This document shows, piece by piece, positions 19,418-30,744 of a stretch of 64,000 bases of DNA; position 1 is the stretch's first letter; each line of letters starts with the position of its first letter. The translations under genes were made by a program, and so were the position numbers. The notes beneath the pieces were generated by a model, which made no database searches, was not told the DNA's origin, and worked only from the letters and a program-made list of their open reading frames with translations. The stretch is from Candidatus Symbiopectobacterium sp. NZEC151 (lineage in GTDB: Bacteria > Pseudomonadota > Gammaproteobacteria > Enterobacterales > Enterobacteriaceae): positions 36,169-100,168 of the forward strand of contig NZ_JAGFPE010000011.1 in NCBI RefSeq assembly GCF_025962655.1, written 5' to 3'.

Positions 19418-21895
19418 TTACTGACCAAACATCTCTTTGATCCAGTCAGCGACACCGCTGTCGTTTTGCTGGGCAGGCGCCTGTTGTTGCTGTTGGGAAC
19501 TCTGGCACAGCGCCTGCGGATTCTCCGTCCACACCGGCAATGCCCGGCCTGCGCTGCCATTACAGATAAACTGACCACCACCGTCAACGGTCATGGTGGC
19601 GATGCCTTCCGGCGGCGTCAGCATCAGCGCCAGCGGCGTCTGGTTTTCCAGATAGCGGCGATAAAGGGTTAACGCACCGTTGGCACCGGTCAGTTTTGCC
19701 GGACCGTTGTTATCACGCCCCACCCAGGCGATCGCCACTTCTTTGCCATCAATACCGGCAAACCAACTGTCGCGCAGGTCGTTGGTGGTCCCGGTTTTCG
19801 CCGCCAGATGGTAATTGGGGAACTTCACCGCCAATGAGCGTGAGGTACCGCGCTCAACCACTTGCTGCATGCCATACAGCGTCAGGTACGCCGCCTGGGC
19901 TGGCACCGCACGCTCGGCCTGCGGGAAGCTTTGATACAGCACGCTGCCGTCTTCCGCAATCACCGAACGCAGCGCCGACAACGACGCGCGATTACCGCCG
20001 CTGGCGATGGTTTGATACTCCTGCGCCACTTCCATCGGCGTCAGGCTGATGGCCCCCAGCAGCATGGCGGGCACCGGTTGGATCACTTCTTTCGGGATCC
20101 CGAGGCGTTGGAGCGTGATGCTGATCTGATCCAGACCGACCTTCATCCCCAGATTGACCGTCGGCACGTTAAGCGAGTTGGCTAATGCATCCACCAACAT
20201 CACACGTCCACGGAACTGACGATCGTAGTTGTTCGGCTGCCACACCTGCCCGTTCGGTTGCTTGAGCGAGAGCGGCTCATCCGCTAACCAGGTGTTGAGA
20301 CGGAAGGTGTCGGGCTGACTCAACGCGGTCAGGTAAGTCGGGGGTTTTGCCAGTGAACCCACAGGACGACGCGCCTGCATCGCACGGTTAAAACCGGCGT
20401 ATTGGGTTTGAGCACCGCCCACCATGGCGCGAATTTCACCGCTGAAACGATCGACAACCACCATGGCCGATTCCAGATCGTTAACGTTACGCGCCGCGCG
20501 CAACGCCGGAATCCCCTCCTCCACCGCTTTTTCAGCCGCATCCTGCGACACCGGATCCAGCGTGGTGAAAATCTTCACGCCAGAAAGATCCTTTACCTTA
20601 TCCCCCAGGCGCTGCTGCAACTCTTGGCGCACCAGTTGCATAAAGGCGGGCTGCGGTGTGATCACCCCCCCTTTCGGCTGCACCCCTAACGGGCGAGCGC
20701 TCAGCATGTTGTAGAGGTCTTCGTCAATAATCTGCTGGTTTTGCAGCAAACGCAGCACCAGATTACGGCGCTCTAATGTCAGTTGCGGGTTACGCCACGG
20801 GTTATACAGCGAAGCGCCTTTTACCATGCCGACCAACAGCGCCTGCTGATCCAGACTCAGTTCATTGACCGGACGACCGAAGTAGTAAAGGCTGGCAAGC
20901 GGGAAACCGCGAATCTGATCGTTGCCACTCTGGCCGAGATACACTTCGTTCAGGTACAGCTCAAGAATGCGATCCTTGCTGTAGCGGTAATCCATGATCA
21001 ACGCCATGTAGGCTTCGTTCGCCTTACGCCACAGGGATCGTTCATTGGTGAGAAACAGGTTTTTCACCAACTGCTGCGTCAGGGTACTCCCGCCCTGCAC
21101 CGCACGGCCTGCCGTGATGTTCGCCAGAAAAGCACGGCCAATAGAAAGGAAGCTGATGCCGTCATGCTGATAGAAATGGCGGTCTTCGGTCGCGACCAGC
21201 GTGTCGACCAGTAAATCAGGGAAACCGGAGCGCTGCACAAACAGTCGCTGCTCCCCGTTGGGGGATTGCATCATGGTGATCAGACGCGGATCGAGGCGGA
21301 AGAAACCAAAATTGCGTTGGTTCTCCAGATTTTGGATCTGAGCCAAACGATCGTTGGTAAAGATCAGTCGGGCGTTGATCTGCCCTTCCTTGCCATCGGG
21401 GAAATCAAACGGGCGACGAAGTATATCAATGGTGTTGCCACGCACGCTGAATTCGCCCGGCCGGGTGATGCGCGATACCTGACGGTATTGCATCCCTTCC
21501 AGCAGGTTTATCATCTCTTTCTGGCTGTAGGACATGCCCGGCTCGAGGTTCACCATCCGGCCATACACCGCCGCAGGCAGTTGCCACACTTTGCCTTCGA
21601 TTCGGCTGCGAATCTGGCTGTCGAGATAGACGCCATACAGCGCCAGCACCACGGCGAAGACCAGCGATAGCTTAATGAACAACCCAAGCCAGCGTCTTTT
21701 TTTACGCGGTTTTTTGCTCATCTCGTCCTCATCGTCGTACTCGTCATCGTCTTCATCAATGTCATCCTGATAGACGTCATCCTCTTCTTCATAGTCATCC
21801 TTTCTACTACGACGCCGGGTCGCCTGAGGGCGCGGCGGTTTTCGTCCTGACGCTCTTCCTTTGCGTCCGATAGGTTCACGATCGTCCTGTGACAT
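19418..21895 (-). CDS. mrcB: Penicillin-binding protein 1B (bifunctional transglycosylase/transpeptidase)
   Basis: Main bifunctional peptidoglycan synthase, anchored in the inner membrane. The 825 residues run as follows: a cytoplasmic tail rich in Asp/Glu and Arg/Lys, one membrane segment (about 73-93), a UB2H domain (LpoB contact in E. coli), a GT51 transglycosylase with [14 protein letters not shown] and [12 protein letters not shown], and a transpeptidase with the SLAK active site, NSLN and KTGTTN motifs. The C-terminus is Gln-rich, ending [10 protein letters not shown]. coli PBP1B has 844 residues. The order mrcB next to fhuC and hrpB matches E. coli, although the strands differ. Confidence 0.97.
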   Translation of the reverse strand: MSQDDREPIGRKGRASGRKPPRPQATRRRSRKDDYEEEDDVYQDDIDEDDDEYDDEDEMSKKPRKKRRWLGLFIKLSLVFAVVLALYGVYLDSQIRSRIEGKVWQLPAAVYGRMVNLEPGMSYSQKEMINLLEGMQYRQVSRITRPGEFSVRGNTIDILRRPFDFPDGKEGQINARLIFTNDRLAQIQNLENQRNFGFFRLDPRLITMMQSPNGEQRLFVQRSGFPDLLVDTLVATEDRHFYQHDGISFLSIGRAFLANITAGRAVQGGSTLTQQLVKNLFLTNERSLWRKANEAYMALIMDYRYSKDRILELYLNEVYLGQSGNDQIRGFPLASLYYFGRPVNELSLDQQALLVGMVKGASLYNPWRNPQLTLERRNLVLRLLQNQQIIDEDLYNMLSARPLGVQPKGGVITPQPAFMQLVRQELQQRLGDKVKDLSGVKIFTTLDPVSQDAAEKAVEEGIPALRAARNVNDLESAMVVVDRFSGEIRAMVGGAQTQYAGFNRAMQARRPVGSLAKPPTYLTALSQPDTFRLNTWLADEPLSLKQPNGQVWQPNNYDRQFRGRVMLVDALANSLNVPTVNLGMKVGLDQISITLQRLGIPKEVIQPVPAMLLGAISLTPMEVAQEYQTIASGGNRASLSALRSVIAEDGSVLYQSFPQAERAVPAQAAYLTLYGMQQVVERGTSRSLAVKFPNYHLAAKTGTTNDLRDSWFAGIDGKEVAIAWVGRDNNGPAKLTGANGALTLYRRYLENQTPLALMLTPPEGIATMTVDGGGQFICNGSAGRALPVWTENPQALCQSSQQQQQAPAQQNDSGVADWIKEMFGQ

Positions 21896-22030
21896 TGCGG
21901 TTACTTCTCCGTCAGGTTAATGACAATAACAGCACCACTATAGACGTTGGCGCTGACTGTCGTCGCTTACTCTGTTGTTCCGCCCGGTTTCAGAAAAGCA
22001 GAACCGTCCGAAATACGTTGCGATAACGTA

Positions 22031-24493
22031 TCAGGGCGCTTGGTATTTCTTCGTGCGCCGCGTCGGCGCGGTATTGGCAGGATCGTCCGGCCATACGTGT
22101 TTGGGATAGCGCCCTTTCATCTCTTTTTGCACCTCACGATACGCCCCTTGCCAGAAGGCGGCCAGATCGCGAGTGATCTGCAAAGGCCGGTGCGCCGGAG
22201 AGAGCAGTTCCAGCACCACGGCAACGCGCCCTTCTGCCACCGTGGGGTTTTGCCGCTCGCCAAACATCTCCTGCATGCGCACCGCCAGCGCTGGCGGCCG
22301 ATCGTGATGATAGCGCAACGGCAGATGGCTGCCGCCCGGTGCGGTATAATGGCGCGGCAGCGCACTTTCCAGCCGCTGCCACATTGGCCAATCCAGCAGG
22401 CGCAGCAGCGCGTCGTAAAGGTCAAGGTTTCGCAGAGTCCGCACATCGCGCACGCCGTTCAGCGAAGGCAGCAACCAGGTATCCAGCGTTGCCAGCAAAG
22501 CCTCATCGTCCATGGCGGGCCAGTTGCCCTCGGCGAGCCAACGCTGGGCGCAGGCCACGCGTATCCGCAGTTGTTCCGCGTCGGTTTGCCAGTTGAGTGC
22601 GGACAGACCCTGCTCGCGCACCCAGTTGAGCAGCGCCTGCTGCATGGCCTCCGCAGAGGGTTTATTCAGCGGCTGTTGGCGCAGCGTCAGACAACCGATC
22701 CCCTCACGTCGACTGGCGCGCAGGGTACCTTTTTCTTCATCCCAGTGCACGATGTTCTGTTCTGACACCAGGTCGGGGCGCTGCGCGATAAGCGCCTCAA
22801 TATCCACGGGCAGCGCCAGCGTAATGCGCGCATCAGCGCTCTGCGTCCCTTCTGCCAACATCAGCGCGGGCGCAATCAGCCACTCCTGCGCCGCCAGCGG
22901 CTCATCCAATGGCAGGCGTGCGCCCAGCCCGCTCGCCAGTTGATAACGCCCATCGGCACTGCGCCGTTGGGCAATGCGATCGGGATAGGCAAACGCCAGC
23001 AGCGCAGGCAATGTGGCGAAGTGCTGTGGCTCGCGCCAGCTTGCCGATTTTCCCGCCAGACGCGTCATCAACTGCGTGGCACGCTGCCGCCAGGAGGGCG
23101 ACGGCCGCGCAAGCAAACGCTCAATATCCAATGCCCCCGTGCGCGGCGGCTCTTCCAGCAGTGCCGCCAACAGACAGGCGGTAGCCTGCGTTTGCGCATC
23201 CTGCTGCGCGGTGCTGTGCAGCATCGCTGCCAAACGTGGCTCAATGCCCAGTCGGGCAATATGGCGTCCGCGGGTCGTGAGTTTCCCCGCGTTGTCGGTG
23301 ACCTGCAACTGCGTCAGCAAACGACGCGCGGCATCAAACGCGGGCAACGGCGGGGTATCGAGCCAGGTGAGCGACTCAACGGAGGTGCAGCCCCATTGCA
23401 GCAGTTCAAGCCAGACGCTGCTCAAGTCGCTGTTCAGAATCTCCGGGCTGCTCTGTGCGGCGGCACGCTCCGCCTGCTCTTTCGCGCACAGGTGCACGCA
23501 CAGGCCCGCTTCCAGTCGTCCGGCACGCCCTGCCCGTTGCGTCATCGACGCCTGACTGATGCGCTGCGTCACCAGGCGCGTCAGCCCGCTTTTCACATCA
23601 AAACGGGCCACGCGCTCCAGTCCACTATCGACCACCAGCCGGATACCTTCAATCGTCAGGCTGGTTTCTGCAATATTGGTGGACAACACCACTTTACGCC
23701 GCCCCGACGCGGCAGGGTGAATCGCTTTCTGTTGATCGGCCAGCGTCAGTGCGCCATACAGTGGGCAGATGTCCACATCGCTGGCAAGCGTCTCTTGCAG
23801 CATGGCTTCAACCCGTTTGATCTCGGCCACGCCGGGCAAAAACACCAACGCGGATCCGGACTGTTCCATCAGCAAACGGCGAATCTGCCGGGCAATGCCC
23901 TCTTCCAACCGCTCCTGGCTGCCCAACGGCTGATAATTGCGATCCACTGGGAAAGCCCGCCCCTGTGACACCACCGTCTCCGCCATCGGTAACAGCGCGG
24001 CCAGACGCGCGTTATCCAGCGTGGCGGACATGATGAGCAGCGCCAGATCCTCACGCAGCCCTTGCTGTACATCGAGCAGCAACGCCAATGCCAAATCTGC
24101 CTGCAAACTGCGCTCGTGAAATTCATCCAGAATCACCAGCGACACGCCCGTCAGTTCGGCATCCCGTTGCAGCATGCGTGTCAGCACCCCTTCGGTGACC
24201 ACTTCGATGCGCGTCTGGGGGCCGACGCGCGTTTCAGCGCGCATACGGTACCCGACGGTGCCGCCCGGAGTTTCACCTAACTGTTCCGCTAGGCGCCACG
24301 CCACGTTTTTAGCCGCCAACCGACGCGGCTCGAGCAGAATGATCCGGCCAGAGAACCCGCCCATTTCCAGTAATTTTAACGGCAGCCAGGTGGATTTTCC
24401 CGCTCCGGTGGGGGCGTGCAGCAGCACCTGGGGCGCATGGCCTAACGCGTCAATCACCTCATTCAGCACGGCGCTGACCGGCGGTAAACTCAC
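22031..24493 (-). CDS. hrpB: ATP-dependent RNA helicase HrpB
   Basis: DEAH-type helicase of 820 residues. It has motif I HAPTGAGKST, motif II ILDEFHERS, motif III SATLDN, motif VI QRAGRAGR, then HA2 and the HrpB C-terminal domain ending in PKHVWPDDPANTAPTRRTKKY, nearly identical to E. coli. The frame is open to 24574, but the family start matches a GTG at 24493 preceded by GAGGAG with ideal spacing, so I place the start there (E. coli HrpB has 809 residues). The cellular role of HrpB remains poorly defined. It is divergent from thpR. Confidence 0.93.
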   Translation of the reverse strand: MSLPPVSAVLNEVIDALGHAPQVLLHAPTGAGKSTWLPLKLLEMGGFSGRIILLEPRRLAAKNVAWRLAEQLGETPGGTVGYRMRAETRVGPQTRIEVVTEGVLTRMLQRDAELTGVSLVILDEFHERSLQADLALALLLDVQQGLREDLALLIMSATLDNARLAALLPMAETVVSQGRAFPVDRNYQPLGSQERLEEGIARQIRRLLMEQSGSALVFLPGVAEIKRVEAMLQETLASDVDICPLYGALTLADQQKAIHPAASGRRKVVLSTNIAETSLTIEGIRLVVDSGLERVARFDVKSGLTRLVTQRISQASMTQRAGRAGRLEAGLCVHLCAKEQAERAAAQSSPEILNSDLSSVWLELLQWGCTSVESLTWLDTPPLPAFDAARRLLTQLQVTDNAGKLTTRGRHIARLGIEPRLAAMLHSTAQQDAQTQATACLLAALLEEPPRTGALDIERLLARPSPSWRQRATQLMTRLAGKSASWREPQHFATLPALLAFAYPDRIAQRRSADGRYQLASGLGARLPLDEPLAAQEWLIAPALMLAEGTQSADARITLALPVDIEALIAQRPDLVSEQNIVHWDEEKGTLRASRREGIGCLTLRQQPLNKPSAEAMQQALLNWVREQGLSALNWQTDAEQLRIRVACAQRWLAEGNWPAMDDEALLATLDTWLLPSLNGVRDVRTLRNLDLYDALLRLLDWPMWQRLESALPRHYTAPGGSHLPLRYHHDRPPALAVRMQEMFGERQNPTVAEGRVAVVLELLSPAHRPLQITRDLAAFWQGAYREVQKEMKGRYPKHVWPDDPANTAPTRRTKKYQAP

Positions 24494-24659
24494 AGCATTC
24501 TCCTCTATAGCATCGTGAGAGCCACTTGGATCTCGGACAAAACGGCGCGTTCCTGACGCAATGCATGTTCGCACAAAATAGGGTATTGCGCGAAAGCGGT
24601 GGTTGTCGCCTTAGAGCGGGCATTGTAGCATCCTCGGTTATCTGCGTAGAGAGAGAGCC

Positions 24660-25202
24660 ATGCTAACCACACGTCGCCTGTTTTTTGCCTTGTCCTTGCC
24701 TGATTCGCTGGCGCAAACGCTGGTTCAGTGGCGTGCGCAGCACTTTACCCCAGAGGCGGGACGCCCGGTCGCTGCCGCCAATATGCATTTGACGCTGGCC
24801 TTTTTGGGTGAGGTGAGTGAGCAAAAAGAGCGCGCCCTTCGGCTGCTGGCCGACAGGATCCGCCAGCCTGCGTTTCAGTTGCATCTTAATGATGCAGGCC
24901 AGTGGCCGCGTCCCGGCGTGGTATGGCTGGGCTGCCGTCAGGCACCGCGCGGCCTGCTGCAATTGGCCGCACTGCTACGATCGCAAGCGGCACGCAGCGG
25001 TTGCTACCAAAGCCCGCAACCCTTTCACCCGCACATCACATTGTTGCGCGGTGCCACGCGCCCCGTGGCGCTTCCCCCCGCCCATTTTGACTGGACGTTG
25101 TCTGCCGAGCGCTTTGCCCTGTATGAATCTCGCTGGGAGCAGGGAAAAACCTGCTATCAACAGTTAGCAGAATGGTCGTTAGCTCAGCACAACGCAGGAT
25201 AG
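24660..25202 (+). CDS. thpR: RNA 2',3'-cyclic phosphodiesterase (ThpR/LigT)
   Basis: 2H phosphoesterase family protein of 180 residues (E. coli 176). The two HxTx catalytic motifs are visible as HLTLAFLG and HPHITLLRG, about 85 residues apart. It opens 2',3'-cyclic phosphate RNA ends and shows tRNA ligase activity in vitro. It is four bases upstream of sfsA, so the pair is likely co-transcribed, as in E. coli. Confidence 0.93.
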   Translation: MLTTRRLFFALSLPDSLAQTLVQWRAQHFTPEAGRPVAAANMHLTLAFLGEVSEQKERALRLLADRIRQPAFQLHLNDAGQWPRPGVVWLGCRQAPRGLLQLAALLRSQAARSGCYQSPQPFHPHITLLRGATRPVALPPAHFDWTLSAERFALYESRWEQGKTCYQQLAEWSLAQHNAG

Positions 25203-25206
25203 CCCG

Positions 25207-25938
25207 ATGAACTTTACACCGCCGCTCAAACCGGCACGGTTGATTAAGCGTTACAAACGTTTCCTTGCTGATGTGGTTACGCCCGAAGGAGAAACCTTTA
25301 CGCTGCACTGCGCCAACACCGGCGCGATGACCGGGTGCGCCACGCCGGGCGATACGGTGTGGTACTCCACCTCGGATCATCCCAAGCGGAAATACGCGCA
25401 CAGTTGGGAACTGACGGAAACGGCGCAGGGTCACTGGATTGGTGTCAATACGCTGCGCGCCAATCATCTGGTGCATGAAGCGCTGCTGGCACAACGCATT
25501 CCTGAGTTGGCCGGTTACAGCCAAATCACCCCCGAAGTGAAGTACGGCACGGAGAACAGCCGCATTGACCTGCTGTTACAGGCACCTGGGCGGATTAACT
25601 GCTATATTGAGGTGAAGTCAGTTACATTATTGCAACAAACGCCGTTGCATTTGTCGCCTCACCAGGGATTTTTTCCCGACGCCGTGACACAGCGCGGACA
25701 AAAGCACCTGCGCGAATTGATGCAGGTGGTCGAAAACGGCGAACGTGCGGTGCTGTTTTTCGCGGTCCTGCACTCTGGCATTGCCGAGGTCGCGCCTGCG
25801 CACCACATCGATGCCCGCTATGCAGAATTATTTTGCGAAGCGCGGCAAAAGGGGGTTGAAATTTTTTGCTATGCCACCACATTATGCCCTGACGGTATTA
25901 CGCTCACGTACCCGTTGCCGTTAACCGTAACGCGATAG
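25207..25938 (+). CDS. sfsA: SfsA family protein (sugar fermentation stimulation protein / nuclease)
   Basis: Protein of 243 residues matching the whole of E. coli SfsA (234), for example [36 protein letters not shown] [10 protein letters not shown] and FFAVLHSGI. The family has a nuclease-like fold with catalytic acidic residues and was first noted for an effect on maltose metabolism. It follows thpR closely and precedes dksA by 179 bases, which would hold the dksA promoter. Confidence 0.92.
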   Translation: MNFTPPLKPARLIKRYKRFLADVVTPEGETFTLHCANTGAMTGCATPGDTVWYSTSDHPKRKYAHSWELTETAQGHWIGVNTLRANHLVHEALLAQRIPELAGYSQITPEVKYGTENSRIDLLLQAPGRINCYIEVKSVTLLQQTPLHLSPHQGFFPDAVTQRGQKHLRELMQVVENGERAVLFFAVLHSGIAEVAPAHHIDARYAELFCEARQKGVEIFCYATTLCPDGITLTYPLPLTVTR

Positions 25939-26117
25939 AAGCGGCAGGAGGCTTTACCTGTTGTTTATTATCGGATGTGACGACGAGGTTCCTGACACGT
26001 TATCAGGCCTGTGACAGGAATTATTGCCAACCCCAGTTCCATCTGCTATTTATAGCGGCCTGTTTTTCTCCCCCTTAGGGATCGATAGTGCGTGTCGTGT
26101 TATGTAGGAGAAGCAAC

Positions 26118-26573
26118 ATGCAAGAAGAGCAAAACCGTAAGACATCTTCTCTGAGCATTCTCGCAATTGCCGGAGTGGAGCCGTACCAGGAAAAGCCGGG
26201 CGAAGAGTACATGAACGACGCCCAATTGGCTCATTTCAAGCGTATTCTTGAAGCATGGCGCAATCAACTCAGGGATGAAGTGGATCGCACCGTTTCCCAT
26301 ATGCGCGATGAAGCAGCCAACTTCCCGGATCCGGTCGATCGCGCCGCACAGGAAGAAGAGTTCAGTTTGGAACTGCGTAACCGCGATCGGGAACGCAAGT
26401 TGATCAAAAAGATTTCTAAAACACTACAGAAAATCGAAGACGAGGACTTCGGCTACTGTGATTCTTGTGGTGTTGAAATTGGTATCCGCCGCCTGGAAGC
26501 GCGACCCACCGCCGATTTATGCATTGACTGCAAAACGCTGGCGGAAATCCGCGAGAAACAGATGGCGGGATAA
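26118..26573 (+). CDS. dksA: RNA polymerase-binding transcription factor DksA
   Basis: Binds the RNA polymerase secondary channel and works with ppGpp in the stringent response. It has 151 residues, the same length as E. coli and nearly identical. The coiled-coil tip aspartates are in [12 protein letters not shown], and the four-cysteine zinc finger is CDSCGV and CIDCK. The frame opens at 26088, but the ATG at 26118 follows TAGGAGAAGC and matches the family start. A short terminator separates it from gluQ. Confidence 0.97.
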   Translation: MQEEQNRKTSSLSILAIAGVEPYQEKPGEEYMNDAQLAHFKRILEAWRNQLRDEVDRTVSHMRDEAANFPDPVDRAAQEEEFSLELRNRDRERKLIKKISKTLQKIEDEDFGYCDSCGVEIGIRRLEARPTADLCIDCKTLAEIREKQMAG

Positions 26574-26586
26574 ATCCCACAGTAGG

Positions 26587-26608
26587 GCGGAAAAGCTGTT
26601 CCGCTTTA
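26587..26608 (+). terminator. Putative terminator between dksA and gluQ
   Basis: GCGGAA and TTCCGC arms around a six-base loop are followed by TTT and then a further T run. A terminator between these two genes has been reported in Shigella flexneri, where read-through controls gluQ. Here it is short and probably partial. Confidence 0.55.
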
Positions 26609-26654
26609 CGTTTTTGCCGTAGCGTCATCTCCCGGCACCGAATGCGGGAGTGAC

Positions 26655-27523
26655 GTGCTGGCTTTGTTCACCCGTATGCCTGATACCCATCGTTATACCG
26701 GCCGCTTTGCCCCATCGCCTTCCGGCGATCTTCATTTTGGTTCCCTGATCGCAGCATTAGGCAGCTTTTTGCAGGCACGTGCTCATCGTGGCCGCTGGCT
26801 GGTGCGCATCGAAGACATCGATCCGCCGCGCGAAGTCGCCGGCGCGGCAAGCCGCATTCTTTCACAGTTGGAACACTATGGGTTGCTGTGGGATGGCCCG
26901 GTGCTTTATCAATCCCAACGGCATACCCGCTATCTGGAGGTGCTGGACGCGCTGAAAGCCCGCCATCTGTGCTATTACTGCGATTGCACGCGCCAGCGCA
27001 TTCATTTGCTGGGTGGGCAGTATGACGGCCATTGCCGTACGCGCCAACTGGGGCCAACCGACGCCGCGCTGCGTTTGCGACAAGACAACCCGGTGCTGCA
27101 CTTTCACGACAGACTGCGCGGAGAGTTATATGCCGACCCGGCGTTGGCGCAGGAAGATTTCATCATTCATCGCCGCGATGGATTATTCGCCTATAATCTT
27201 GCCGTTGTGGTGGATGACCACGATCAAGGAGTAACAGAAATTGTGCGCGGTGCCGATCTGATAGCCCCCACCGTCCGACAGATTGCGCTCTATCATCAGC
27301 TACACTATCCGGTGCCGGATTACATCCACTTACCGCTGGCGCTCAACGCGCAGGGCAATAAGCTTTCCAAGCAGAACCACGCGCCAGCGCTACCGGATGG
27401 CGATCCGCGTCCGGTGCTGTTGAGCGCGCTGCGTTTTCTTAACCAACCGGTGCCGGAGCACTGGCAGGATATGGCGTTGCCTGCGCTTTTGCAGTGGGCC
27501 GTTAGCCATTGGTCACTCGCGTC

Positions 27524-27533
<10 letters not shown>
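26655..27533 (+). CDS. gluQ: Glutamyl-Q tRNA(Asp) synthetase
   Basis: Paralogue of the GluRS catalytic core that glutamylates queuosine in tRNA-Asp. Visible are the HIGH-like [14 protein letters not shown], a zinc site in [12 protein letters not shown] with a later [15 protein letters not shown], and the KMSKS equivalent KLSKQN. The start is taken as GTG 26655, which has GGGAG upstream; an ATG at 26676 is an alternative. The last codons and the TAA lie inside an ERIC repeat (27524-27650), so the C-terminus (292 residues) is set by that repeat. Confidence 0.93.
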
Positions 27534-27650
<117 letters not shown>

Positions 27651-27776
27651 TTCCGTTAATCGGGGCATCCGATGTGGCTAAGGCAACATCGGCATTCTCA
27701 AAGGTGGCGCGGTGAGCTATGATTAGCCGCTATTTTTTGTTGTGCCGTTATTTTTTCATCACTATCGAGGTGTACC

Positions 27777-29180
27777 ATCTTTACCCGAGTCGCTAATTTC
27801 TGTCGTAAGGTACTCAGCCGCGACAATGACGTGGCCACCGCGGAGCCCGTGCGTCAGGCCATGACCGTGATTCCGCGCGACCAGCATACCCTTTCGCGCA
27901 GTGATATCAGCGAAAATGCGCTGAAGGTACTCTATCGCCTGAACAAGTCGGGCTATGAAGCCTATCTGGTTGGCGGCGGCGTCAGAGATCTGCTGCTGGG
28001 GAAAAAGCCGAAAGATTTCGATATCACTACCAATGCAACGCCGGAGCAGGTGCGTAAACTATTTCGCAATTGCCGCCTGGTTGGCCGCCGCTTCCGCCTC
28101 GCTCACGTGATGTTTGGCCCTGAAGTGATCGAAGTCGCGACCTTTCGCGGCCATCACGAGCAACATCAGGAGCAGCAGCTAAAAACCACGTCTCAGCAGG
28201 CACAGAGTGGCATGCTGTTGCGCGATAATATTTTCGGCAGCATTGAAGAAGATGCGCAACGCCGCGATTTCTCCATTAACAGCCTCTATTACAGCGTCGC
28301 CGATTTCAGCGTACGTGATTACACCGGCGGGTTAAACGATCTGCATCAGGGTGTGATTCGGTTGATTGGCGATCCGGAAACCCGTTATCGGGAAGATCCG
28401 GTACGCATGCTGCGTGCTGTGCGTTTCGCCGCCAAGCTGAACATGACCATCAGCCCGGAGACGGCTGAGCCGATTCCGCGTCTGGCGGCACTGCTGCACG
28501 ATATCCCCGCTGCACGTATGTTTGAGGAATCGCTGAAGCTGTTGCAAGCGGGCTACGGTTACCCGACTTACCGCCTGCTGTGCGAATATCAACTGTTTCA
28601 GCCGCTGTTCCCGTTGATCAGCCGCTACTTTACGCCTAACGGCGATAGCCATCTGGAAAACATGGTGGCGCTGGTGTTAAAGAACACCGACCAGCGGCTG
28701 CAAAATGATATGCGCGTTAACCCGGCGTTTCTGTTTGCTGCCATGCTGTGGTATCCGTTGATCGAGCATGCGCAAAAACTGGCACAGGAGAGTGGATTAA
28801 CCTACTTCGACTCCTTCGCCCTTGCCATGAACGATATTCTGGACGAACAGTGCCGCTCCCTTGCCATTCCCAAACGCATCACCTCGTTAGTGCGTGATAT
28901 CTGGCAGTTGCAACTGCGCCTGTCACGGCGTCAGGGCAAACGCGCTTACAAGCTGATGGAACACCCGAAATTCCGGGCTGCCTACGATTTGTTGAGCCTG
29001 CGCGCCGAAATAGAGCGTCAGCCAGAGTTGCAACGTCTCTCTCAATGGTGGGGAGAATTTCAAGTCGCCACGGTGCCACGCCAGCAAGCCATGCTCAGCA
29101 CGCTGGATGACGGGCCTACGGCGCATCGCCACTCCCGCCGCCGTAAGCCAAGCGCGCCGCGCAGAGAAAGAACCTCGTGA
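27777..29180 (+). CDS. pcnB: Poly(A) polymerase I, apparent AUC start
   Basis: Adds poly(A) tails that promote RNA decay. It has the nucleotidyltransferase motif [20 protein letters not shown], the head/neck domains and a basic C-terminal tail ([16 protein letters not shown]). In-frame ATG/GTG/TTG starts begin only at 27831, but the codons from 27780 encode [14 protein letters not shown], identical to E. coli residues 2-15. The codon in the start position is ATC (27777-27779), with GAGG about eight bases upstream. E. coli pcnB is known to start at AUU, so I take AUC as the start, giving 467 residues (E. coli 465). The folK GTG overlaps the stop. Confidence 0.9.
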   Translation: MFTRVANFCRKVLSRDNDVATAEPVRQAMTVIPRDQHTLSRSDISENALKVLYRLNKSGYEAYLVGGGVRDLLLGKKPKDFDITTNATPEQVRKLFRNCRLVGRRFRLAHVMFGPEVIEVATFRGHHEQHQEQQLKTTSQQAQSGMLLRDNIFGSIEEDAQRRDFSINSLYYSVADFSVRDYTGGLNDLHQGVIRLIGDPETRYREDPVRMLRAVRFAAKLNMTISPETAEPIPRLAALLHDIPAARMFEESLKLLQAGYGYPTYRLLCEYQLFQPLFPLISRYFTPNGDSHLENMVALVLKNTDQRLQNDMRVNPAFLFAAMLWYPLIEHAQKLAQESGLTYFDSFALAMNDILDEQCRSLAIPKRITSLVRDIWQLQLRLSRRQGKRAYKLMEHPKFRAAYDLLSLRAEIERQPELQRLSQWWGEFQVATVPRQQAMLSTLDDGPTAHRHSRRRKPSAPRRERTS

Positions 29181-29668
29181 CACGCGTTTATCTGGCGCTG
29201 GGTAGCAACCTGGCGCACCCGCTGCAACAGGTTAACTCTGCGCTGGCGGCGTTGGATGCCGTGCCGCACACCCGCGTACTGCGCTGTTCACCGTTTTATC
29301 GCAGCCGCCCATTGGGCCCGCAAGATCAGCCCGACTATCTCAATGCGGTGGTGGCATTGGACACCACGCTCGCGCCGGAAATTCTGCTCGATCACACCCA
29401 AGCCATTGAGCAGCAACATGGGCGCGAGCGTAAAGCACACCGCTGGGGGCCGCGCACGCTGGATCTGGATATTCTGCTGTATGGCAATGAAACCCTCCAC
29501 ACCGCGCGGCTAACCGTGCCTCACTACGACATGAAAAACCGGGAATTCATGCTGTATCCGCTGGCCGATATCGCCCCGGACTTGCACTTTCCTGACGGTG
29601 AAGCGCTGGCATTACGCCTGTCCGTCGTGCCGCGCAACGGCATGACGCTGTGGGATCAGCAAGGCTAA
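29177..29668 (+). CDS. folK: 6-hydroxymethyl-7,8-dihydropterin pyrophosphokinase
   Basis: Transfers pyrophosphate from ATP to hydroxymethyl-dihydropterin in folate synthesis. It has 163 residues with the family landmarks [23 protein letters not shown] and [16 protein letters not shown]. The GTG start overlaps the pcnB stop in a GTGA arrangement, indicating coupling. Confidence 0.95.
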   Translation: MTRVYLALGSNLAHPLQQVNSALAALDAVPHTRVLRCSPFYRSRPLGPQDQPDYLNAVVALDTTLAPEILLDHTQAIEQQHGRERKAHRWGPRTLDLDILLYGNETLHTARLTVPHYDMKNREFMLYPLADIAPDLHFPDGEALALRLSVVPRNGMTLWDQQG

Positions 29669-29764
29669 CATCACCGACGTTACATTTCCCCCTTCAACGG
29701 CTATGCCTTAAGCCAGGCTTCCTTTAAGATGCTCTCCTGACTTTTTGATTCTGGGAGGCTGCCT

Positions 29765-30559
29765 ATGAAACCGACAACCCTGACCTACCTTCGCAAATGT
29801 AAGCAGGAGAAGCGTAAATTCGCGACCATTACCGCCTATGACGCCAGTTTTGCCCGCTTATTCTACGAAAATGGCATTCGCGTGATGCTGGTGGGTGATT
29901 CGCTGGGCATGACGTTACAAGGCCACGATTCCACGCTGCCAGTCACCGTCAGTGACATTGCCTATCATACCCGCTGTGTACGGCGCGGTGCACCGCTCTG
30001 TCTGCTGCTTGCCGACCTGCCGTTTATGGCTTACACCACGCCAGAGCAAACGTTTACTAACGCGGCGGAAGTGATGCGCGCCGGTGCTAACATGGTGAAA
30101 CTGGAAGGCGGCCAATGGCTGGCTCCCACGGTGAAGATGCTGACCGAGCGCGCGGTACCGGTATGCGGCCATCTGGGCTTGACGCCGCAGTCGGTGAATA
30201 TTTTCGGCGGCTACAAGGTGCAGGGACGCGATGAGGCTGCGGCGGCGCAATTACTGGATGACGCGTTAGTGCTGGAGGCGGCGGGTGCTCAGTTACTGGT
30301 ACTGGAATGCGTGCCCGTGCCGCTGGCACAGCGTGTCACCGAGGCATTGTCGATCCCGGTTATCGGCATCGGTGCGGGCAACGTCACCGATGGTCAAATT
30401 CTGGTGATGCACGATGCGTTCGGCATTACCGGCGAGAACACCCCAAAATTTGCCAAAAACTTTTTGGCACAGAGCGCCGATATCCCCGCCGCCGCGCGTC
30501 TTTATGTGCAGGAAGTTGAGCAGGGACTCTACCCTGCCGAGGAACATTCGTTCCGTTAA
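29765..30559 (+). CDS. panB: 3-methyl-2-oxobutanoate hydroxymethyltransferase
   Basis: First committed step of pantothenate synthesis: adds a hydroxymethyl group from methylene-THF to ketoisovalerate. It has 264 residues, the E. coli length, with metal-binding [19 protein letters not shown], the catalytic glutamate in LVLECVP and the IPVIGIGAG stretch. GGGAGG lies 6-8 bases before the ATG. An ERIC element separates it from panC. Confidence 0.96.
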   Translation: MKPTTLTYLRKCKQEKRKFATITAYDASFARLFYENGIRVMLVGDSLGMTLQGHDSTLPVTVSDIAYHTRCVRRGAPLCLLLADLPFMAYTTPEQTFTNAAEVMRAGANMVKLEGGQWLAPTVKMLTERAVPVCGHLGLTPQSVNIFGGYKVQGRDEAAAAQLLDDALVLEAAGAQLLVLECVPVPLAQRVTEALSIPVIGIGAGNVTDGQILVMHDAFGITGENTPKFAKNFLAQSADIPAAARLYVQEVEQGLYPAEEHSFR

Positions 30560-30604
30560 ATTAGCGTTTTCGCTGCCACAGCAGATATTGAAAATATAAT
30601 GAAC

Positions 30605-30731
<127 letters not shown>

Positions 30732-30744
30732 AAGGAGCAAGACC

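Noticed and set aside
22940..23968. A 342-codon open frame on the plus strand
   Set aside because: It is fully antisense to hrpB, whose helicase motifs are intact. No known family is visible in the shadow product.
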